A stretch of 64,000 bases of DNA from Macrophomina tecta (GCA_024180945.1 JAKSGN010000041.1:2976001-3040000); one strand, 5' to 3'. Counted from the first letter of the stretch, positions 23,321-38,511 are shown. Made by a program: numbers and translations. The notes: generated from the sequence alone by a model not told the origin.

Positions 23321-24160
23321 GATGGTGCGTATCTGGATCGGTCGGAGGAGCCGGCGGACGGTGGTGGGCGGCATGCGAGTCGGCGGCGATGGATTAGTTC
23401 GATTTCCCCCATTCTCCACGTCCTTTAAACGTCACCCAAGCGGCCCGGAGCTGGCCCAGCGTGGGTGGGCGGCGCGAGGAGGGCCGGCATGCCGCATGCT
23501 TCGGCGTGTAGCTGCGCGCGAGAGCGACGCGTTGTGCACGAGTTGTGTCGTGGACAGTTGTGCTGCCGGGGCCGCGATTCGCGCGCACCAGCCCCGGCCA
23601 ATCACGGGCGGCCGGCGGAAAGACGGCGGCGTGCTATTCGCTGGTCTCCCGCGCGCTGCCCGGCCCGGCTGCAGCGGCGCCTCACCTTGTGTGCACTTGC
23701 GGCCTTCTGCACCGCCTCCATCTCGACTCTCCCCCGTGCCGAGTCGGGCCAGCGAGCTGCGGACCGCTGAGCCCCGTCTTCCTGGATAATCGCGTCCGCA
23801 TGCCTGTCCCGGCACGTGGCATGGCCCCGGGCATGCGGTTGCCGGTCAACCATGCAACACTTGCCCTGGACTTCGCCTGAGTCGCGGTGCGCCACCGCAC
23901 TCGCGCAGAAATGCGCGGTGCCCGGTTGAGCTCCGGGAGATCGACTCCTGGTCCCTTGGCGTGCTTGCTCCTGCAAAGCACCGGCAAGCCTGGAGATCCT
24001 CGTGGTGCCTATCTGCCGCACGAATCAGATCCCGCTGCCTCCGCCAGACTGCCGAGCTCACGACTCAATTGCATCGTTCGGTATCAGGCCCCCTCGTCTC
24101 CTCTGCCGAGATCCCGCTCTTCCCCCCTACTTTTCCGTTGAGCCTCCTGCGCACGTTTTC

Positions 24161-24176
24161 CAGCTCCCGGGAGCTG
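24161..24176. promoter_or_regulatory. 16-bp perfect palindrome CAGCTCCCGGGAGCTG, candidate regulator site
   Basis: Perfectly self-complementary, 382 bp upstream of the NRPS-like ATG. With its left flank (TTTC) it matches 19 of 20 bases at 44247-44266 upstream of AROM. Dyad-symmetric sites are usual for dimeric Zn2Cys6 factors; a factor of that class lies at 51.2-53.3 kb. The binding role is inferred. Confidence 0.6.
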
Positions 24177-24474
24177 ATTGCAGCGATAGGCCGCCCAAAC
24201 CACAATTGTACTTTGTCGCAGAAAACTGCCGACGCCGATCTGCCCTATTTCGCCATGCTCATTGCAGACACCTACTGGTGGCTTCAGGAAAAGACTTCAC
24301 ACGAACTACACAGCGATGGGACTACTTTCTCCCGGACGCCTCATTCGTGTTGCTGGTGGGTGGTGGCCGCCTCGTAGCTGAAACACCAATGGCCCAGCAG
24401 TATCTACGCATCTGTAGCATCCCGAGTCTATCCGCGAGCAGCGCTCTGCAAGAGAAACTCACCTCCAGTTGCTC

Positions 24475-24484
24475 ATATATATAC
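24475..24484 (+). promoter_or_regulatory. TATA element of the NRPS-like gene
   Basis: ATATATATAC about 75 bp upstream of the ATG at 24558. An out-of-frame ATG at 24493-24495 lies between them and opens a frame overlapping the coding start. Transcription is expected to begin downstream of it, otherwise it would act as an overlapping upstream frame. Confidence 0.5.
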
Positions 24485-24557
24485 CACTTGACCATGCATC
24501 TCCAAGTTCAGACTCCAGCCCTCAGACTCCAGTCTCCAAAGCACATCCAACTTCACA

Positions 24558-27467
24558 ATGCTTTCCCTCGTTCAAGACTCCGCAAAGCACCCGACCGGCT
24601 TCGTCCCGGTCGAGGCCCCCACCGAGACTGCCACCACAGATGCCCCCGCCGTCACCAGCCTCGTCGGCCTGCTCCAGCAGGCGGCCAAGAACAACAGCGG
24701 CGGCATCCTGACCTATCCTCCCGGCACCATCAACGACCCCAGTGCCCTTACTACCCTCACCTATGCTGATCTCCTCACAACAGCCCAGGCCAATGCAGCA
24801 TCACTGCGCAGCAGTCTGGCAAGCCGCGGCCTCACCCTCACACCCGGCAAGGTTGTCCTCATTCACTTCGACAGTGCAGTCGACTCCATCCCATGGTTTT
24901 GGGCGGTCATCCTCGCCGGTGCTATCCCCGCCATTTCGGCGCCCAACATGCTGAGCAACAATGCAACCGAGGTCAAGAAGCACCTGGCCCATCTCTACAA
25001 GACCCTTGATCAGCCCATCGCCCTGACTCGTCGCGCTCTGCTGGAACCCTTCCATGTCCAGGACGCCGAGTCCCGCATCGACATCCTCAGCGTTGAGGAG
25101 CTGGCTCCCGCAGCCGCTGAGACCACCGAGCTTCCCTCGCCCGCTTCTTCCGACTTGGCGGCATTGATGCTCACTTCGGGCAGCAGCGGCAACTCGAAGG
25201 CCGTCCGTCTCACCCATGGCCAGATCCTTGCTGCCATCACCGGCAAGGCTCAGTTCGCGAAGCCCAACCCCAGCAAGCCCTACCTCAGCTGGATCGGCAT
25301 GGACCACGTTGCCAACCTGACTGAGATCCACCTGCACGCTCTTCTCCTCGGTCTCCCGCAGATCCAGATCTCTGCCGCAGACCTTCTCGTCGACCCGGTC
25401 CAGCTGCTGAACCTCATCAGCCGCCACAAGGTCCAGCGCACCTTCGCCCCCAACTTCTTCCTTGCCAGACTCCGCCGCGCGCTGGAGTCCGGCTCCGTTC
25501 CCACCCTCGATGCTGACCTGAGCCTCGAGTCGCTCGAGTGGCTGGGCTCCGGTGGTGAGGCCAACGTCACCGAGGTCTGCGCTGCTATTCAGCCTCTCCT
25601 GGAGAAGTACGGTGCCCGCAAGGATGTCATTGTTCCTGGCTTCGGTATGACCGAGACCTGCGCTGGCTGCATCTACAACCGCCAGTGCCCGAGCTACGAC
25701 AAGGAGAAGCGCTACGAGTTCACCTCTCTGGGATCCTGCATCCCTGGTGCGCGGATGCGTGTCACCAAGATGGTCAGCGGCGGTCAGAGCGTTGAAGCCG
25801 GGCCCAACGAGATTGGTGACCTGGAGGTCAGCGGTGATGTCGTCTTCAAGGGCTACCACAACAACCCGGAGGCTACCGCCAGGGCCTTCACCCAGGATGG
25901 CTGGTTCCGCACTGATGATCTGGCTTTCATTGATGACCGCGGCTTCCTCAACCTGAGCGGCCGTACCAAGGAGGTCATGATCGTCAACGGTGTCAAGTAC
26001 CTCCCTGTCGAGCTTGAGGCTGCTCTCGAAGAGGCTGAGATCCCTGGAACCACCCCTACCTACTTCTGTGCCTTCTCCACCCTCGACGCATCTCTCGACA
26101 CCGAGTGCGTTGTGGTCATCTATCTGCCCTCTTACGACGAGAACGACGATGCTGCTCGCTTCGAGACGCAGAGCACCATCATCCGCATTGCCAGTATGCA
26201 CACCCGCTCGCGCCCGCGCGTCGTGCCGCTCCGCAAGGACCAGCTCCCCAAATCAACGCTCGGCAAACTCTCCCGGGCTAAGCTTAGGGCAGCTCTCGAG
26301 AAGGGCGAGTACAAGGCACAGATCGCCGCCAACGACCTCGCCATCGCGAGACACAGGCAAACGATTCGCGGAGAGCCAGAGTCGGAGACGGAGGCCATCA
26401 TCCTCGAGGAGATCCGCTTCCAGCTGGGCCTCCCGGCTGAGGACGACTTCGGCGTCAACGACTCCATCCTCGCCATGGGCGCCTCGTCGATGGACCTCAT
26501 CGCCGTCATCAACCGGCTGAAGCCGCGCCTCGGCCTGGCGCAGCCCATCCCGCTCATCGACATCCTCAACAACCCAACCGCCAAGGGTCTCACGACCCGC
26601 ATCGCCGAGACCAACGCTGAGGGCCGCGAGTACAATCCCGTCATCAAGCTCAACTCGTTCGGGCACAAGACGCCGCTCTGGCTGATCCACCCCGGTGTAG
26701 GCGAGGTGCTCGTCTTCCTCAACCTTACCAAGTACATCACCGACCGCCCCGTGTACGGCATGCGCGCCAAGGGCTTCAACGCTGGCGAGGAGCCCTTCAC
26801 CACCATCGACCAGGTCCTGACCTGCTACGTCGAGCACATCAAGAAGACGCAGCCGCAGGGTCCCTACGCCCTCGCCGGCTACTCCTACGGTGCCATGCTG
26901 GCCTTCGAGATCTCCAAGCGCCTCGAGGCCCTCGGCGACGAGGTCCGCTACTGCGGTAGCTGGAACTTGCCCCCCCACATCAAGTACCGCATGCGCCAGC
27001 TCGACTGGGAGGAGTGCATCGCCAACTTGTTCTACTTCGTCTCCCTCATCGACCAGGACGTCGCGCTCGACCAGTGCCCGAAGATCCGCGCCATGCCCGA
27101 CCGCAAGGACGCCGTCAAGCATATGCGCGCCCTGGCTGATCCGGTCCGCTGGGAGGAGCTGGGCCTCGATGAGGACGACTACCTCAACTGGGCTGACGTC
27201 GCGACGAAGCTGCAGGGCATGGCTCGCGACTACGAGCCCAGTGGCAGCATCAAGTGCATGGATGTGTTCGTCGCCGTGCCGCTGAAGGCTGTTGCGAAGG
27301 ATCGCAAGGACTGGGTCGAGAATAAGTTGAGCCATTGGAAGGATTTCGTCCGCGAGGATGTCAGGTTCCATGATGTTGAGGGCGAGCATTACACTATGCT
27401 CAACCCGACCTATGTCGCGGGCTTTGCTGATAGGCTGCGCAAGGTGCTGGCTGAGCGTGGTGTGTGA
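24558..27467 (+). CDS. NRPS-like A-T-TE synthetase, arylpyruvate (furanone/terphenylquinone) type
   Basis: Single exon, 969 aa, domains A (about 35-590), T (about 605-690), TE (about 705-965), no condensation domain. Family members (TdiA, MicA, AtrA, ApvA, BtyA, PgnA) activate an aryl-alpha-keto acid and the TE dimerises two units. A-domain motifs: LMLTSGSSGNSKAVRLTHGQ (A3), FGMTETCAG (A5), GWFRTDDLAFID (A7), GRTKEVMIVNGVKYLPVELE (A8) and LPKSTLGKLSR with the A10 lysine. WIGMDHVANLTEIHLHALLL in the substrate region matches the keto-acid activating group. T domain: MGASSMDLIAVINRL with the phosphopantetheine serine. TE: GYSYG nucleophile elbow, SWNLPPHIKYRMRQLDW, and a late His in VEGEHYTML. 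Phenylpyruvate is the likely substrate given the prephenate dehydratase nearby; the product is not predictable. Confidence 0.93.
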   Translation: MLSLVQDSAKHPTGFVPVEAPTETATTDAPAVTSLVGLLQQAAKNNSGGILTYPPGTINDPSALTTLTYADLLTTAQANAASLRSSLASRGLTLTPGKVVLIHFDSAVDSIPWFWAVILAGAIPAISAPNMLSNNATEVKKHLAHLYKTLDQPIALTRRALLEPFHVQDAESRIDILSVEELAPAAAETTELPSPASSDLAALMLTSGSSGNSKAVRLTHGQILAAITGKAQFAKPNPSKPYLSWIGMDHVANLTEIHLHALLLGLPQIQISAADLLVDPVQLLNLISRHKVQRTFAPNFFLARLRRALESGSVPTLDADLSLESLEWLGSGGEANVTEVCAAIQPLLEKYGARKDVIVPGFGMTETCAGCIYNRQCPSYDKEKRYEFTSLGSCIPGARMRVTKMVSGGQSVEAGPNEIGDLEVSGDVVFKGYHNNPEATARAFTQDGWFRTDDLAFIDDRGFLNLSGRTKEVMIVNGVKYLPVELEAALEEAEIPGTTPTYFCAFSTLDASLDTECVVVIYLPSYDENDDAARFETQSTIIRIASMHTRSRPRVVPLRKDQLPKSTLGKLSRAKLRAALEKGEYKAQIAANDLAIARHRQTIRGEPESETEAIILEEIRFQLGLPAEDDFGVNDSILAMGASSMDLIAVINRLKPRLGLAQPIPLIDILNNPTAKGLTTRIAETNAEGREYNPVIKLNSFGHKTPLWLIHPGVGEVLVFLNLTKYITDRPVYGMRAKGFNAGEEPFTTIDQVLTCYVEHIKKTQPQGPYALAGYSYGAMLAFEISKRLEALGDEVRYCGSWNLPPHIKYRMRQLDWEECIANLFYFVSLIDQDVALDQCPKIRAMPDRKDAVKHMRALADPVRWEELGLDEDDYLNWADVATKLQGMARDYEPSGSIKCMDVFVAVPLKAVAKDRKDWVENKLSHWKDFVREDVRFHDVEGEHYTMLNPTYVAGFADRLRKVLAERGV

Positions 27468-30400
27468 GTGATTGGCGCGGTTATTTCCTTTCCCTTTTTC
27501 TTTTATCCCCACTCGATCTTGGGAATCCTGATGTTTAGTATTTACGGTCTTTGTTCTCTTCTTTGGATTTCTCGCGTAGACTACGTATATCATGCAGTGT
27601 TATTTTAGAGATTAGATGAGTCTTTCAATTTACTTGCTATTTCAACAACGATCCTGGAGCAAACGATATCCTCCGCATCTCATCACTGCAAGTCTTTTGG
27701 GCCTTAACTTGAATGCAAAAAGAACGACGCGGCTGGTTTAAGTTTCTTGGCATCAGGGATCGACAGAATCCATTTGGGCCTCCGTTCTTTGCCGGACAGA
27801 CAGATTGTGAGGCGCTGTCATAGTCTCGGCCTTAGCTTGGTGTGCTTATTGCGGCAGATTAGCAGTTCAGCAACGGCCCACAAAGAGGCGTAAAGATCGA
27901 TGTCCCTTGGGCCCATGCTCCCGTACTCCTTTTGCACTGAGGCCCCCGTTCCTCCGCTCAAGAATCATCGATCCTGACACCTCGAAAGTCTTAAACGAGA
28001 AACGAGATTCATTAGACCCACAAAGATCATCCTTTCCACAGGAATATCAAGATTGCTTGTGCCTCGGTACATTTGCACCGTTATTCTCTCGACGCTCGGG
28101 AGGTTTATTGACCAAGACCTTGGCTGGCGCGACGGACCGATCCGACGAACGCTCAAGCGGAGGGACCGCAGGAGGACTCCGACAACTCAAAAGGGGAAAG
28201 CAGCGCGAGCTCCACATATCTGGCCTCAGCCTCATCGTTCGAGCTATGAGCCTCTGATTTTGCTGACTCGATCAAGCCCGATGCCGCGCGTTGGACTGTC
28301 CACCGATGGGTTTGCCCGAGCTGTGCGTCTTCACGTGTGGCTGGCGCTCCGCGCTTACGCGGCACTGGTGTTGCCCGAACCGAAGACAAGCGGGACCCAC
28401 GGGCTATCTCTGCACGGCTTCAGCCTTATCCTACCCGACAAGAGGCTCTGCGCCATCTGAGTCGTGGTGTTCCTACCCGCAGTTATTTGTCCGAAGCCCC
28501 ACATTGCCCACGATATGAGACACGCCGTACATATTCCTCCGAATCGAGTAAAATGCCGCCTAATCGTGCTGCATACCTCTGGGTCTCTCCCACGTGCGAG
28601 CAGGAGGGCGCAGCCGTTGGACACGACTCCCGTCTCCCTCCCCACCACGCCCTCGCGCTGTCGTGTCTGCGGCGCTACCGGCACAGAGACACATGTGGTG
28701 GAGTCTTTTCCAGCAGCTGCGTCTGGGCCCCTGCATCGCCCGTTCGCCAGCAGCTCTTCCATCCCCTTCCATCCCATCCCATCCCATCCCATCCCAGCTA
28801 TCAGCTCCCAGCACCGGCTGACTCGAGCCGCAATCGCGCGCCGCAGGCAACGGCGAGCAGTGCGCCGCGCCTATTGCTTGCGCTCCAGAGAAACTCTCCC
28901 ACTTCAACGGCCCGGGTGGCGTCGGGCCGTGCCTCATCCACCTTCGACCCTCCCTCTCGCTTAGACCAACAACTTGCTCAAGCGTCTGATATACGAGTTT
29001 AAGAAAAAAGAAAGAAAAGAAAAGCAAGTGCATCCCGCAAAGGCCCGCCGGCGCCTCCCGTACGCTTCCGGGGCGCGCGGCCGCAAACTGGGAGAGCGGG
29101 CTGATCATTTTCGCGTGCTGGAGCAGCAGGGCTGGGGCGGTAGGCCACCCCGATCGACGCGGTGCGAGCTGATACGTTTTGCTGAAGCGAGTAATACACA
29201 AAAGTTGTTTATTTTTACCTTCTTTTTTTTTTTTTTTTTTTTGGTTGGGGCGTGGGGGTATAGTAATCAAGTCGCTATACGAGTCAGATTGGCCTGTGTT
29301 TGCCCTACGTGTAGGCTTGGCGAGATGATTGTACCGAGATGGTTGTGCTTTTGGGTCTGAATTGTTCTTATCGGCAGCGTCGGGGTTGGCCTGGGCGAAA
29401 CACCCCAGAGGAGTGTGGGAGATTAGAGGGGTGTGCTGCGCTACTATCGGAGATTGCAAAGGAGGAAGTCATGTAATGCTGCTGAGCTGCTGATGTTAGA
29501 GATAGTGTAAGCTGATGGCATGCGGCTTGATGGACAGTGTCTGTCAATTATGTTATTGGGGGAAGGTAGGGGGGAGGTGGAGGTTTCAGTTATGGTGTGT
29601 GTGCAAACATTGTTGCGGTTTACTAGGTTGTTGGTGACTTGTACGGTACGATAACGGCATATGGCTTAAGCCAACGGTGCTAAGGATTGTCGTATGAGGC
29701 TTCACTTTTCTTGACGGTGTAGAAGGAGAATGTAGTTGGCAGAAAAGAAGACGCAACCGAAGCTTTACCTGCGGTCTTTGGCTTTGCACTTGGTATTGAG
29801 ATTCCAAAGTCGTCGTTTGGATTCAGGTCGTTTCCTATCGACAAGAAAAAATACAGGATCTGGAGCGCAAAGTCGCTACACATATATAGATCTCCTTACA
29901 AGCTGAAAGGCGAGAATGATGCCGAGAACGTTTCCTTGCTCAAACTCGCACATCGCTATCGCTTGATCTTTTTTTGCGGCACGGCTCGATAAAAACCTCC
30001 CACTTCAGGAAAAAGCTTCGGGCGAAGTCTCCGCCTGAGACCCAACAGAAAGCTTCAGGAAAGGACTATTCAACGCAGTTAATAACAGATGAATTTACAA
30101 AAATCTAAAAAGAAAGACCGTCAATGACTTTGTGTTGAAGTTCGTTAGGCCGCACGCAGCATCTACCCAAAATGGAATGTCGGATTGGGCTTAGTCCCAC
30201 TTCATGTGTACATAGTCTCCGCCAGTTGCTGAGCCCCTTAGCGGGTTAATCCATTATGATTTCAACACTTTGTATTATGAGAATAAACAGAACGGCTCAT
30301 TGCCTTTCATCCAAGTGCTCGGCCTGAAGTCAAGTTACTGTGCTTGTGAAGCGGTAAAAGAAGCGGATAATGGTATTAATCTTTTGGTAGATTCGAAAAG

Positions 30401-32415
30401 CTCCATGTTACTCTTTGATAGAGACTTTCTATAATAAAATGAAGCTTTTGTGTGCAAGGTTGGCGTCTCTTTGGATTATCAAAAGAATTATTCCATTTAT
30501 TTTACGGACCATTCACCGCTTAGTTCAAAGTGGTGACCTTCTATCCACTGTGCAGAATGCCCATCGGTAAATGATGACAGATTTTGATATACAGGCTTTG
30601 GAGCGATGCAGACGTTCTGACCTGGCCAACACCAGGAAAGTAAATAAATGGAGGAATTGACTCAAACTTGTCAGTGAGGAGACCCAAAGTGCTCCCCCCT
30701 CCTTTAACCCGACATATAGACTGGTCAAATCTCAATATCGTGAGATTTCTAGTCCGATACTACCGCCTTAAATTCAAGAGCTGATTTTCCACATTTTTGA
30801 AAAAGGCTTATCTCATTCCCAGGTGGCGAACAACTCATCTTCGACGTGTGAGAAGCATCAGCGTCATCCACGATGTGTTTCCTCCCCTGGCTTGCTCGAT
30901 ACTTCCAACATTCGATTATGTCTAACGCATGTCCTGGGAGGATAGCTCGTAACTTTTGTTTTGGGTCTAGGGTGGAATTCTCTCAGTATCCTTGCGTATG
31001 GCAATCAAGAGTAGTCTTTTGAATACTCGCGAACCCCGTTCAGAGCCCCCCGGAGCCATACAGAAAAACCAAGTGGGCTTCGCTGTTCAAGCGGTCTACT
31101 CTGCCTTCTAGATCTAGGTAAGCTTATTTTGTATGCATCGCAAGGCGGACGGGGCTCTCAGATGTAATATCAAGATCATCTTCAGCGAAATAGTGCTCAA
31201 TCCAACCCCGTTTTTGTGATGTGCCCCGAAATCTGTCGTGGCTTGTCATTGAAACAGCTCCTTCGTCGGCGACGATTTCAGGTATACGTTTATATCCAAA
31301 GCGGAATGGATGGTTGCTTTCAAAACACTCATGCATCAAGCGATGGCCGAGAGTAGTGCTGGGAGAGAAAGTCACCAGTGTCGACCTACTCCTTGCACTA
31401 TTACTTGGGCCTCGAGAGGATCGGGAACAATTGTTGCTCATCATTCACATTTTCCTTAGAGAACACAAAATCGGTGACAGAGCCACATCCTAGTGAGAAC
31501 CAGATGTCTGCACCTGAAGAGGCCCAGCAACATGATGGAAATATACTGGTGGCTTGAGCGTGTTTCCACAGGTCATCCATAGATTTTTTCAGATGAATCC
31601 TTGGAGAACAAACTCAAAACGATGCTTTCATTGACATGATCAGCTATGAAGAGCCATCAGCCAAAATAGAGCTCCGTAGAATGCGTCAACAAAGTCGCGT
31701 TTGAACGTCGATATTCGTTTAAAATACTCATGGGCGAAAGAGACGTAGGTAGCTTGGGCATTATAGATATTGGAAAGCCTTCTGCAAAAGACATCTTCTC
31801 GCATAGAGCGTTCAGTTTCCACTAACCCATGGAGACGATGTAAAAGCCCGGGAAGCAGAACAGCCTTTTCGGGATGACTCCTCCATGCAAATTCCATCCT
31901 CGATTATTCTAACTATCTTAGGGACATAACTCATTTCTGCGATTCAATAGTTATGTGGAAACGTATCAGATCGGTGGCTTCTCCGTTATTCTAAAAGCCA
32001 TGCACCCGGAACCTCCCATTTTGGCGGCTCTTCCCAAATATTCTCGGCATATTCCACTGACATTGTTCTTCAAGTCTGTCATAATGTGCAACAAAAAAAA
32101 GGCGGTAATGCTCGCCATTTATCACGACAAATCACAGTTTTCCTTGGGAATCGCATCTCGAATACAATGTTCACCCGGAGCCAACTTGACTGAAATGAGG
32201 TTGTTCCCGAATACTTCATTGCAGAAATAAATGACAGCTTCCAATAATATTCAATATTTGGTGCGCTGTGGGATGACATGAACATAACAACCTGATGTAG
32301 TCTTTAATCTAAAACCTTATGATGACCCCAAAATTTCCGACAAAAAAAAGAAAGAAAGAAACCGAAAGCAGAAACAATTGAATACGCAGAGTTTTCACGG
32401 ACAAGCGGGAGCCAT
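27468..32415. other. 4.9-kb stretch without a supported gene
   Basis: Only short frames without family resemblance. It contains a pentamer microsatellite near 28769-28797, a 20-base T run at 29223-29242, and an AT-richer part from 29.9 to 32.3 kb. Minus-strand frames at 31640-31897 and 31124-31444 look faintly protein-like, broken by stops, and might be a gene relic; I cannot name it. Confidence 0.45.
28769..28797. repeat. (CATCC)n microsatellite
   Basis: About six tandem copies of a 5-bp unit in a non-coding stretch. Confidence 0.8.
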
Positions 32416-36016
<3,601 letters not shown>

Positions 36017-37360
36017 ATGTCAACCTTTGGCCAACACTTCCGTGTCACCACGTATGCATCCCGCGATCCGCCTGCGCGACGCCCTCGCTCACCCATGCTA
36101 ACTACACCAATGCCTCCAGATATGGCGAATCGCATTGCCGCTCCGTCGGTGCTATCGTCGACGGATGTCCTCCGGGCCTACGCCTCACCGAGACGGATAT
36201 TCAGCCGCAACTGACACGACGCCGCCCCGGTCAAAGCGCCATCACCACGCCACGCAATGAGAAAGACCGCGTCGAAATCCAGTCGGGCACGGAGTTCGGC
36301 GTCACTCTGGGCACGCCTATCGGCCTGCGTGTGATGAATGAGAACCAGCGCCCCGGAGACTATGGCAACAAGACGATGGATCTGTATCCCAGGCCTAGCC
36401 ACGCTGATTGGACGTACCTGGAGAAATACGGCGTCAAGGCGAGCAGTGGTGGGGGCAGGAGCAGCGCACGGGAGACTATTGGTAACGAGCCCTCCTTATT
36501 GGCTTGCCTTAGAAATTGCTTTTCCTGCGATAAGGGCAATCGCTGACGGGGGACATGTAGGCCGCGTAGCAGCAGGAGCCATTGCCGAGAAGTACCTGAA
36601 GGAGGCATGTGGGGTGGAGATTGTCGCCTTCACTGCCTCGATTGGCAATGAATTCCTCTTCCCGCCAACTGCCGAACACCCAAACCTCTCCACCAACCCT
36701 GACTTCTTGAAGCTGGTTGATGGCATTGACCGGGAGACAGTTGACAGCTTCCTGCCTGTGCGCGCTCCGGACACCGACGCCAATAGCCGCATGGAAAAGC
36801 TGGTCGAGAAGTACAAGGCTAGCCAGGACAGCATTGGCGGCACTGTGGCTTGTGTCATCAGAAACGTCCCCACTGGCCTGGGTGAGCCGTGCTTTGACAA
36901 GCTTGAAGCGAAGCTTGCCCATGCCATGCTGAGCATACCTGCGACCAAAGGGTTTGAGATTGGCTCTGGATTCGGCGGCTGCCAGGTCCCGGGATCTGTG
37001 CACAATGATCCTTTCGTCAAAGCAGAGTACGTCAACGGAGAGGCGGGCTCGTCGAAGGTCCCCCGCCCTCGTCTGACAACCAAGACGAACAATTCCGGGG
37101 GCATCCAGGGCGGTATCAGCAACGGCGCGAATATCTACTTCCACGTGGGATTTAAGCCTGCCGCCACCATCGGTCAAGCTCAAACGACAACGACGTACGA
37201 AGAGGAAGAAGGTATTCTAGAAGCCAAGGGCAGACATGACCCATGCGTTGTACCCAGAGCAATTCCAATCGTTGAAGCCATGGCCGCGCTGGTAATTATG
37301 GACGCCTTTATGGCACAACAAGCAAGGCAAAGCGCAAGGAATCTTCTGCCAACTCCGTAG
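36017..37360 (+). CDS. Chorismate synthase
   Basis: Converts 5-enolpyruvylshikimate-3-phosphate to chorismate with reduced FMN; fungal forms carry an intrinsic flavin reductase. Three exons: 36017-36051, 36120-36481 and 36561-37360, introns 68 and 79 bp, phases consistent, 398 aa. The start [20 protein letters not shown] is the canonical N-terminus and fixes both the start and the first splice. Other motifs: [39 protein letters not shown], the active-site [40 protein letters not shown], and [20 protein letters not shown] near the end. All signature residues look intact. Its 3' end is only 52 bp from the convergent prephenate dehydratase. Confidence 0.95.
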
Positions 37361-37412
37361 ACTTGATGGTAGATTATATTTCGTAGCCCAGAATATATAT
37401 CGCATCCTTCAC

Positions 37413-38511
37413 TTACTGAGGCAACTTGCTCTCCCAACTCCCCAGCCAACGCCATCCCGGCACCACCCTCCCCAGTTCTACCAACGCAGCCTCCACATCC
37501 GCCGGGGCCTTCCCGCCGAGCACCAGCTCGACCATAAAAACCCCTCTCCCAAGCCTTCCCCCCCACGCTCGGTCTCGTCACAACGTTTGCCACAGGCACC
37601 GCATACCTCGCAAGCGCGCCCAACGCCTCCGCCACCCTCTCCGGCTCCGCCAACGTAAATGCCACCAATGCGCTCCACCTCCCCGCTTCTCCCTCGCCCT
37701 GCGCACTCCTCGCAACCATCTCGTCGACCCTGCCGCCCGCCCTCCTCAGCACAAAGAACCTCGTCGTATTCCCACTGAAGTCGCTCACATCCTCGACCAG
37801 GACATCCAGCCCATGCACGCGCGCCGCCGCCACGCTCGCGACGGCCGCACTCTCGCCCCTCACATCCTCGCTCACGAGCCTCGCCGCGGCGCTCGTGCTG
37901 TCGGCATCGACCCGCTTCGCCCTGCCCAACGGCCCGCTGCCGAGCGCCTTGGTGCACTGGCCCCAGGCCTGCGGGTGGCTGTACAGCGTCTTGACGTGCG
38001 CGAGGCAGGGGCTGCCCTTGGCGCTGGCGTTCTGGCTCGGGCAGCGGCGGCCGAGCAGCGCGTGCCGGACGGGCACGAAGGCCTCGCCGCAGATGAGCAC
38101 GTCTGGGTGCGACGACGCCGCCGCGGCGAGCAGGTCCCACGTCGGCACGACGCCGCCGTTGGACGAGTTTTCAATGGGGACGACACCGTGCGTGTAGGCG
38201 CCGGATTGGACGCCGGCGAAGACGGAGGCGATGGAGGCGGTGGGGTGGAGTGGAGAGGAGGTGGGGAAGAAGGAGAGGGCGGCCTGGGGATTGACGCGTG
38301 GTGTCAGAGGTAAATTATTTTTTTTTCCTTATTCGTTTTTGCATAACTCCCTCAGGTGATTGGAGTTTTCATGGAGAGCGGATCCTAAAGCTGTGGGGGG
38401 AGGGATGCGCGGGGAACGAACCTGATGCGTGTATGTACCCTCCGGGCCGAGGAAGAGGACTTTGTCTTGGATGGCCATTTTGTTATATTCGACGGTGGTC
38501 TGGACGCCCAT
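37413..38511 (-). CDS. Prephenate dehydratase with degenerate ACT domain; apparent 1-bp frameshift
   Basis: Converts prephenate to phenylpyruvate. Exon 1 38511-38422 (MGVQTTVEYNKMAIQDKVLF, then LGPEGTYTHQ) and exon 2 from 38283, after a 138-bp intron. Catalytic-domain motifs: VVPIENSSNGGVVPTWD, CLAHVKTLYSHPQAWGQC and the essential DFSGNTTRFFVL. The ACT region (SALVAFTLAEPERVAEALGA, then VPVANVVTRPS) lacks the usual GAL and ESRP Phe-binding motifs. After TRPS the reading frame must shift by one base within a C7 run (37558-37564) to reach the conserved end GVFMVELVLGGKAPADVEAA and WLGSWESK, stop at 37413-37415. Unshifted, the frame runs into unrelated sequence. This is either a sequencing error in the homopolymer or a real mutation; no normal-sized intron explains it. 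AROM lies upstream on the same strand. Confidence 0.88.

Larger units (their letters stand above)
23321..24557. promoter_or_regulatory. Divergent promoter region of oxidoreductase and NRPS-like genes
   Basis: 1.24 kb with no supported gene. It carries the 16-bp perfect palindrome at 24161-24176, a GGAGCTG half-site at 23447-23453 (127 bp from the oxidoreductase ATG), and a TATA-rich stretch at about 24475-24484 in front of the NRPS-like gene. Confidence 0.5.

Noticed and set aside
22319..23428. 369-codon plus-strand frame opposite the oxidoreductase
   Set aside because: Gly/Gln/Asp-rich antisense shadow; the minus strand carries a clear MDR enzyme.
24801..27593. Large minus-strand frames opposite the NRPS-like gene
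   Set aside because: They are shadows of a strongly biased coding strand and show no family features.
28336..29459. Overlapping frames of 130-300 codons on both strands
   Set aside because: Arg/Ser/Pro-rich translations of GC-rich and microsatellite sequence, with no start context or family match.
37180..37540. Unshifted extension of the prephenate dehydratase frame
   Set aside because: It lacks resemblance to the family, while the conserved C-terminus is present in the neighbouring frame.
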